Source: Glaciecola punicea ACAM 611
GTDB lineage: Bacteria > Pseudomonadota > Gammaproteobacteria > Enterobacterales > Alteromonadaceae
Assembly: GCF_000252165.1 (NCBI RefSeq)
Contig: NZ_BAET01000004.1
Location: forward strand, 1-64,000
DNA length: 64,000 nt
Direction: 5' to 3'
A program made the translations under genes and the position numbers. The notes under the pieces are model-generated. The model was not told the DNA's origin and ran no database searches. It was given only the letters and a program-made list of their open reading frames with translations. This document shows, one piece after another, positions 59,671-64,000 of this stretch (positions are counted from its first letter, which is position 1; each line of letters starts with the position of its first letter).

Positions 59671-61407
59671 TTACTTTTCGGTAATAAAGGTAACAACTTT
59701 ATCAATTGGCAACATTATTTTTTCACCAGTGGCTCTATTTTTGTATTCAAGGGCGTTTTCATCGAGGTTTCGCTCACCAATAATAATGCTGTGCGGCACC
59801 CCAATTAATTCCATGTCGGCAAACATAACGCCGGGTCTTTCTTTACGATCATCAAACAACACGTCTACGCCAGCGTCGAGTAAATCTTGGTAAAGTTTCT
59901 GGGCAACTTCATTTACGCGATGCGACTTATGCATATTCATTGGAATGATCACCACTTTGAAAGGGGCGATAGCGTCGGGCCACATTATGCCGTACTTATC
60001 GTTGTTTTGCTCAATTGCCGCGGCCACTATGCGGGTTATGCCGATACCATAGCAGCCCATTTGCAAGACTTGGTACTTACCCGTTTCAGTTAACACGCCG
60101 CAGTTCATTGCTTTACTGTATTTATCGCCTAATTGGAAGATATGCCCAACTTCAATACCCTTGCGAATATCTAAAGTGCCGCTACCGCAGGGAGACGGGT
60201 CACCCGCTACGACTTGGCGTAAATCGACTACGATACGGCTGTCTAAACCGCTCGCGTCGGCCCCTTTTGCGCTAAAATCACGCTGCCAATTAACGCCAGT
60301 AAAATGCATGTTTTCTTCGTTTGCACCGCATACAAAATCGCTGCAGGCGGCGGCGCTTCTATCCACTAACACCGGCATAGGCATTTTGATAGGGCCAAGT
60401 GTTCCAAAACCACATCCCACTAAGGTTTTAACGGCTTCTTCTTGCGCCATTACCAAAGGACTGGCAATCCACGGGTGTTTCTCAGCTTTTATGGCGTTAA
60501 GTTGATGATCACCGCGTAAAATAAGCGCTACAAACTCAGCGTCAATTTCACTGCTGGCGGCAACAATTAACGTTTTCACACTTTGGCTTGCATTAATGCT
60601 CAATAATTCAGATACCGTAGCAATGGTTTTTGCATCGCCCGTATTTACTTTTTCAAGCGCTTTGGTGGGGCTAGCAGCAACCGCATGGGTAATGGCCTCG
60701 GCAAGCTCTACATTTGCTGCGTAGTCAGAACTATTGCTAAATGCGATATCGTCTTCGCCAGATTCTGCTAATACGTGAAACTCATGTGACACCGCACCGC
60801 CTATAGAGCCTGAATCGGCAATAACAGATCTGTAGTTTAGGCCTATGCGGTCAAACACATTGCAGTATGCTGTGTGCATATCTTGATATGTGTTACTTAG
60901 ACATTCCATGGATAAATGAAACGAGTAGGCGTCTTTCATTATAAATTCGCGAGAACGCATAACACCGAACCTAGGCCTTACTTCGTCACGAAATTTTGTC
61001 TGTACTTGATACAAGTTGAGCGGCAGCTGTTTGTAGCTATTCACATCGTTGCTAACAATAGTGGTAATGACTTCTTCGTGCGTTGGCCCAAGCACAAAGT
61101 CGCGCTGATGTCTGTCTTGAATGCGCAAAAGCTCAGGGCCATATTCTTCTAGGCGCCCTGATTGCTGCCATAGATCTGCTGGCTGCACCACCGGCATGTT
61201 GATTTCAATAGATCCGGCGCGTACCATTTCTTCGTGTACAATTTTACTGACTTTGTTTAACACCCGTAACCCGGTGGGTAACCAACTGTACAAACCAGAG
61301 GCGAGTTTTCTGACCATTCCGGCGCGCAACATGAGCTGATGAGAAACAACGTCTGCGTCGCTAGGAACTTCTTTTTGTGTGGCTAATAAATATTGTGTAG
61401 TGCGCAT
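59671..61407 (-). CDS. proS: ProS, prolyl-tRNA synthetase (bacterial type with INS editing domain)
   Basis: The 578-aa class II enzyme has motif 1 region [17 protein letters not shown], motif 2 [26 protein letters not shown], an inserted YbaK-like editing domain (residues about 220-380) and motif 3 [17 protein letters not shown]. It charges tRNA-Pro and clears mischarged Ala. The trmO gene lies 109 nt upstream on the same strand. Confidence 0.96.
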   Translation of the reverse strand: MRTTQYLLATQKEVPSDADVVSHQLMLRAGMVRKLASGLYSWLPTGLRVLNKVSKIVHEEMVRAGSIEINMPVVQPADLWQQSGRLEEYGPELLRIQDRHQRDFVLGPTHEEVITTIVSNDVNSYKQLPLNLYQVQTKFRDEVRPRFGVMRSREFIMKDAYSFHLSMECLSNTYQDMHTAYCNVFDRIGLNYRSVIADSGSIGGAVSHEFHVLAESGEDDIAFSNSSDYAANVELAEAITHAVAASPTKALEKVNTGDAKTIATVSELLSINASQSVKTLIVAASSEIDAEFVALILRGDHQLNAIKAEKHPWIASPLVMAQEEAVKTLVGCGFGTLGPIKMPMPVLVDRSAAACSDFVCGANEENMHFTGVNWQRDFSAKGADASGLDSRIVVDLRQVVAGDPSPCGSGTLDIRKGIEVGHIFQLGDKYSKAMNCGVLTETGKYQVLQMGCYGIGITRIVAAAIEQNNDKYGIMWPDAIAPFKVVIIPMNMHKSHRVNEVAQKLYQDLLDAGVDVLFDDRKERPGVMFADMELIGVPHSIIIGERNLDENALEYKNRATGEKIMLPIDKVVTFITEK

Positions 61408-61516
61408 AATAGAGTATAAATAAACCGTCAGTTTTTAATGCCTCGGATATTAGCAGTGTGTGGGCGCAGACTAAAGCTAAAATGTATTCTTAGGGCCTAT
61501 TTAAAATGAGCCTAGC

Positions 61517-62227
61517 TTAAGTAAGGATTGGATAAATGTCGATTACCTCAGCGGTACTTGCCATGACACAAAAGCTAAGTTCAATATCGTAGAGCTGCAT
61601 AAAATAAATTTTATTGTCTTGTTTGTGCTTTTTGTAGGAAGGGCGAGGGTCTTGACTAAGGGTATTATGGATCAGCGTCGTAAGTGCGGGATAGCATGCT
61701 TGATGCAGTACTAATTTTTGCGCCGCTTGTGTCGAAAACTTAAGGGTTAAAGGCGGCTTTGGTTTTTCTTGGGCAAAGCCTGCGCTTGCTTGTGCCACAC
61801 TATCTGCGTAGGGCAAGTAAGGCTTAATATCCACAATGGGTGTGTTGCTTAACAAATCGACCCCTTGTACCTGCAAACGCTGCCCTTTCATACCAAGGTT
61901 TTTGACCACTGACATGCCAATGCCATTGGGACGAAAGCTACTGCGACTAGCAAATACGCCTATTTTTTTGTTTCCCCCTAAACGCGGCGGCCTTACCTTC
62001 GTTTTATAGCCTTGCGCGAGGTTTTCATGAAATAAAAACAACAGCCATAGGTGCGAAAATGCTTCAATGCCGTCTAGAGACTGTGCGATATCAATATGTT
62101 CACTAAACACAATTTCGCCAGATGCACAGCTTAGCGATAAGCCTTGACGTGGAATCGAAAACTTTTGCGTAAAGGGGGTTAATATGTGTCCTATGGGAGT
62201 GATTGAGTGAGTCACATGTGTGTCCAT
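61517..62227 (-). CDS. trmO: TrmO (TsaA), tRNA m6t6A37 methyltransferase
   Basis: The 236-aa protein has the beta-barrel TsaA fold with ITPIGHILTPFTQKFSIPRQ, FSHLWLLFLFHEN, RPPRLGGNKKIGVFASRSSF and RPNGIGMSVVKNL. It uses SAM to methylate N6 of t6A37 in tRNA-Thr. The C-terminal region (DPRPSYKKHKQDNKIYFMQL) is typical. In E. coli tsaA is also near proS. Confidence 0.92.
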   Translation of the reverse strand: MDTHVTHSITPIGHILTPFTQKFSIPRQGLSLSCASGEIVFSEHIDIAQSLDGIEAFSHLWLLFLFHENLAQGYKTKVRPPRLGGNKKIGVFASRSSFRPNGIGMSVVKNLGMKGQRLQVQGVDLLSNTPIVDIKPYLPYADSVAQASAGFAQEKPKPPLTLKFSTQAAQKLVLHQACYPALTTLIHNTLSQDPRPSYKKHKQDNKIYFMQLYDIELSFCVMASTAEVIDIYPILT

Positions 62228-62514
62228 AAAAGCTGGCTAGTAGAACAATGCTCTTAAGCAAACATATATACCGGTGCTTATGTTAACCGTATAGATGGAT
62301 CTAGACTTATCGTAAAAAAGACAATGCCTTAGCTTAAGAAAGTGGATTTAACGTTAAATATTTGTCATAGTAAGTGTAAATATTTGATTATAATAGTTGG
62401 TCAATAAAGCGCTTTATAATACATTCTTTTTAAGCGCAGAATAAACTCAGCCAACACTTGGGATTTTTGCGACCATGTAGGCTTCCATCTTACATAATAA
62501 TCTCAAGGGAAAAC

Positions 62515-63459
62515 ATGATTTCGGTAAAAAATATCAGCCGGGTATTTAATCAGCACCGCGTAGTCGACGATTTATCGTTTGAAATCAGACCCGGCGATGT
62601 GGTGGGTTTTTTAGGCCCCAATGGAGCCGGAAAATCGACCACCATGAAAATGCTTACCGGCTTTTTGCCCGTGTCTTCAGGCTCCATTGAAATAAACGGT
62701 CTTAGCTTTACACAATCAGGCCGCGAAGCCTTAAAAATAAAGCAAAATATTGGCTACTTGCCTGAAGGAGCGCCTGCCTATAGCGATATGACTGTGTATC
62801 AGTTTCTATACTTTATTACCCAAGTCAGGAGAATGCCGCGAACCACACGCCAACAAGCCATCGGCAAGGTGTGTGAACAAGTGCAGCTTGAGCAGGTTTT
62901 GAATAAAAAAATTGAGCATCTTTCCAAGGGCTTCAAACGCAGAGTAGGTTTAGCACAAGCTCTTATTCACGATCCTAATATTTTAATTTTAGATGAGCCG
63001 ACTGACGGCTTAGATCCCAATCAGAAATACCACGTTAGACAGCTTATTAAAAATTTGGCAAAAGACAAAATGGTGATTGTGTCTACGCATATTCTTGATG
63101 AAGTGGCTGCGGTGTGTAACCGCGTTATTATTATTGCAAATGGCAAAAAGTGCTTCGATGATACACCAGAAACCTTGAAAAAAATGTCGCCTTTACACAA
63201 TGCCGTGACGCTTAAGCTAAGCTATGCAAGTGACATATCAGGCCTGCTTGAGATAGACGGTGTGTTAGATATGACGCACACCCCAGGCACTAATTATGTG
63301 ACGGTTTTTGCTCAGCCTGGCAGGTATATTCTTGGTCAAGTTACCTCACATATTCAATATCACCAAATGCCGGTAGACATGGTGTATCCTGAAGAGGTCA
63401 GACTTGATGATGTGTTTAGAAAAATTACACTTGAGTCTAACCAGCAGGAGCAAGTATGA
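62515..63459 (+). CDS. ABC-2 type transporter ATP-binding protein (GldA-like)
   Basis: The start is ATG 62515 after AAGGGA; the frame runs further upstream without conserved sequence. The 314-aa ATPase has Walker A (GPNGAGKST), a Q-loop, signature (LSKGFKRRVGLAQAL), Walker B (ILILDEPTDGLDP) and a C-terminal extension typical of GldA and the NatA/CcmA group. Its stop overlaps the permease ATG (ATGA), so both are coupled. Substrate unknown. Confidence 0.88.
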   Translation: MISVKNISRVFNQHRVVDDLSFEIRPGDVVGFLGPNGAGKSTTMKMLTGFLPVSSGSIEINGLSFTQSGREALKIKQNIGYLPEGAPAYSDMTVYQFLYFITQVRRMPRTTRQQAIGKVCEQVQLEQVLNKKIEHLSKGFKRRVGLAQALIHDPNILILDEPTDGLDPNQKYHVRQLIKNLAKDKMVIVSTHILDEVAAVCNRVIIIANGKKCFDDTPETLKKMSPLHNAVTLKLSYASDISGLLEIDGVLDMTHTPGTNYVTVFAQPGRYILGQVTSHIQYHQMPVDMVYPEEVRLDDVFRKITLESNQQEQV

Positions 63460-64000
63460 GTGCCACATTGACTATCTTTAAACGCGAGTTTGCGAGTTTT
63501 TTTGCGACCCCTGTGGCCTACATTTTTATTCTGATTTTCTTGGTTATGTCGGGAGTGTTTACCTTTTTGTTTGGGGAATTTTATGAAAGAGGACAGGCAG
63601 ACTTGCTTAGTTTCTTCGACTTCCACCCTTGGTTATATTTGTTTTTAGTGCCTGCTATTGCCATGCGTACGTGGTCTGAAGAGCGCAAAAGCGGCAGTAT
63701 AGAGTTAATCATGACATTGCCTATTACCACTATGCAAATTATGCTCGGGAAGTTTTTTGCAGCCTGGGCAATTTTGGGTTTATGTTTGCTAATGACCTTT
63801 CCACTATTTGTTACCGTTAACTATTTAGGTGCGCCCGATAACGGGGTTATTTTGGCGGCTTATTTAGGCAGTTGGCTTATGTCGGGTGCTTTTTTAGCCG
63901 TGGGTATTTGCATGTCGGCAACTACCCGAAATCAAGTGGTTGCCTTTATTTCAGCCATTGTGATTTGTTTCGTTTTTGTATTGGCAGGCTCGCCCGTGGT
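63456..64000 (+). CDS. ABC-2 type permease, GldF-like, 5' part
   Basis: ATG 63456 overlaps the preceding stop and the frame stays open to the window end (181 codons). It encodes MSATLTIFKREFASFFATPV followed by membrane helices and MRTWSEERKSGSIELIMTLP, a conserved loop of ABC-2/GldF-type permeases. The rest lies outside the window. With the ATPase and probably a GldG-like third gene it forms an exporter of unknown substrate. Confidence 0.85.
   Translation, partial: MSATLTIFKREFASFFATPVAYIFILIFLVMSGVFTFLFGEFYERGQADLLSFFDFHPWLYLFLVPAIAMRTWSEERKSGSIELIMTLPITTMQIMLGKFFAAWAILGLCLLMTFPLFVTVNYLGAPDNGVILAAYLGSWLMSGAFLAVGICMSATTRNQVVAFISAIVICFVFVLAGSPV

Overview
The window is a mostly conserved chromosomal stretch of a Gram-negative gammaproteobacterium, with one degraded mobile island. 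The canonical blocks queA-tgt-yajC-secD-secF, rlmN-pilF-rodZ-ispG-hisS-yfgM-bamB-der, xseA/guaB-guaA and proS/trmO, plus a leuABCD operon with a leuL attenuator, point to the order Alteromonadales (a Glaciecola/Paraglaciecola/Alteromonas-like organism). That assignment is inferred from gene content and protein character, not from a search.

Layout. 1-6.3 kb: a heavy-metal efflux locus, with the tail of a cation-diffusion-facilitator, a His/Cys-rich exported protein and a CzcC-CzcB-CzcA tripartite RND pump ending in a clear terminator. 6.6-8.4 kb: a short truncated-looking ORF, a CAU tRNA (probably Ile2) on the minus strand and an LrgA/LrgB-like membrane pair. 8.5-11.5 kb (minus): hemW, rdgB, srmB. 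11.8-14.1 kb: a GspA/ExeA-type ATPase and a GspB-type protein carrying an N-terminal DUF3391-like domain. 14.2-20.1 kb (minus): leuABCD, preceded by a promoter and a leucine-rich leader peptide/attenuator, with a LysR-type regulator gene just upstream. 20.4-23.9 kb: a lipoprotein alkaline phosphatase, a VC0807-like membrane protein and a TrkA-type potassium channel. 24.1-30.1 kb: queA, tgt, yajC, secD, secF (queuosine synthesis and Sec translocation). 30.2-33.7 kb: a DUF533/TerB-like protein, a YceI-cytochrome b561-YceI cluster and suhB. 33.9-36.8 kb: trmJ, an iscS with none of its usual isc partners, and ndk. 36.9-46.4 kb: the rlmN to der run. 46.4-51.3 kb: xseA, guaB, guaA.

51.24-58.30 kb is a genomic island at the 3' end of guaA. 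Both borders encode the GuaA C-terminus ATIEWE followed by a stop. The integrase is cut off after about 140 residues and abuts the remnant of what looks like an IS21-type element; then come an unrecognised 246-aa protein and a complete Type I restriction-modification operon (hsdM, hsdS, hsdR) with coupled starts. The island therefore looks immobilised, while its restriction-modification cargo looks intact. Downstream are pldA, a second recombinase relic (a XerC-like pseudogene with two stops), proS, trmO and the start of a GldA/GldF-like ABC exporter that runs off the window.

I found no CRISPR array and no rRNA. The less ordinary items are the leuL attenuator, the solitary iscS under an IscR-box-like palindrome, the DUF3391-GspB fusion, the 25-codon signal-peptide-like ORF overlapping the czcA start, and the multi-copy guaA attachment-site structure.
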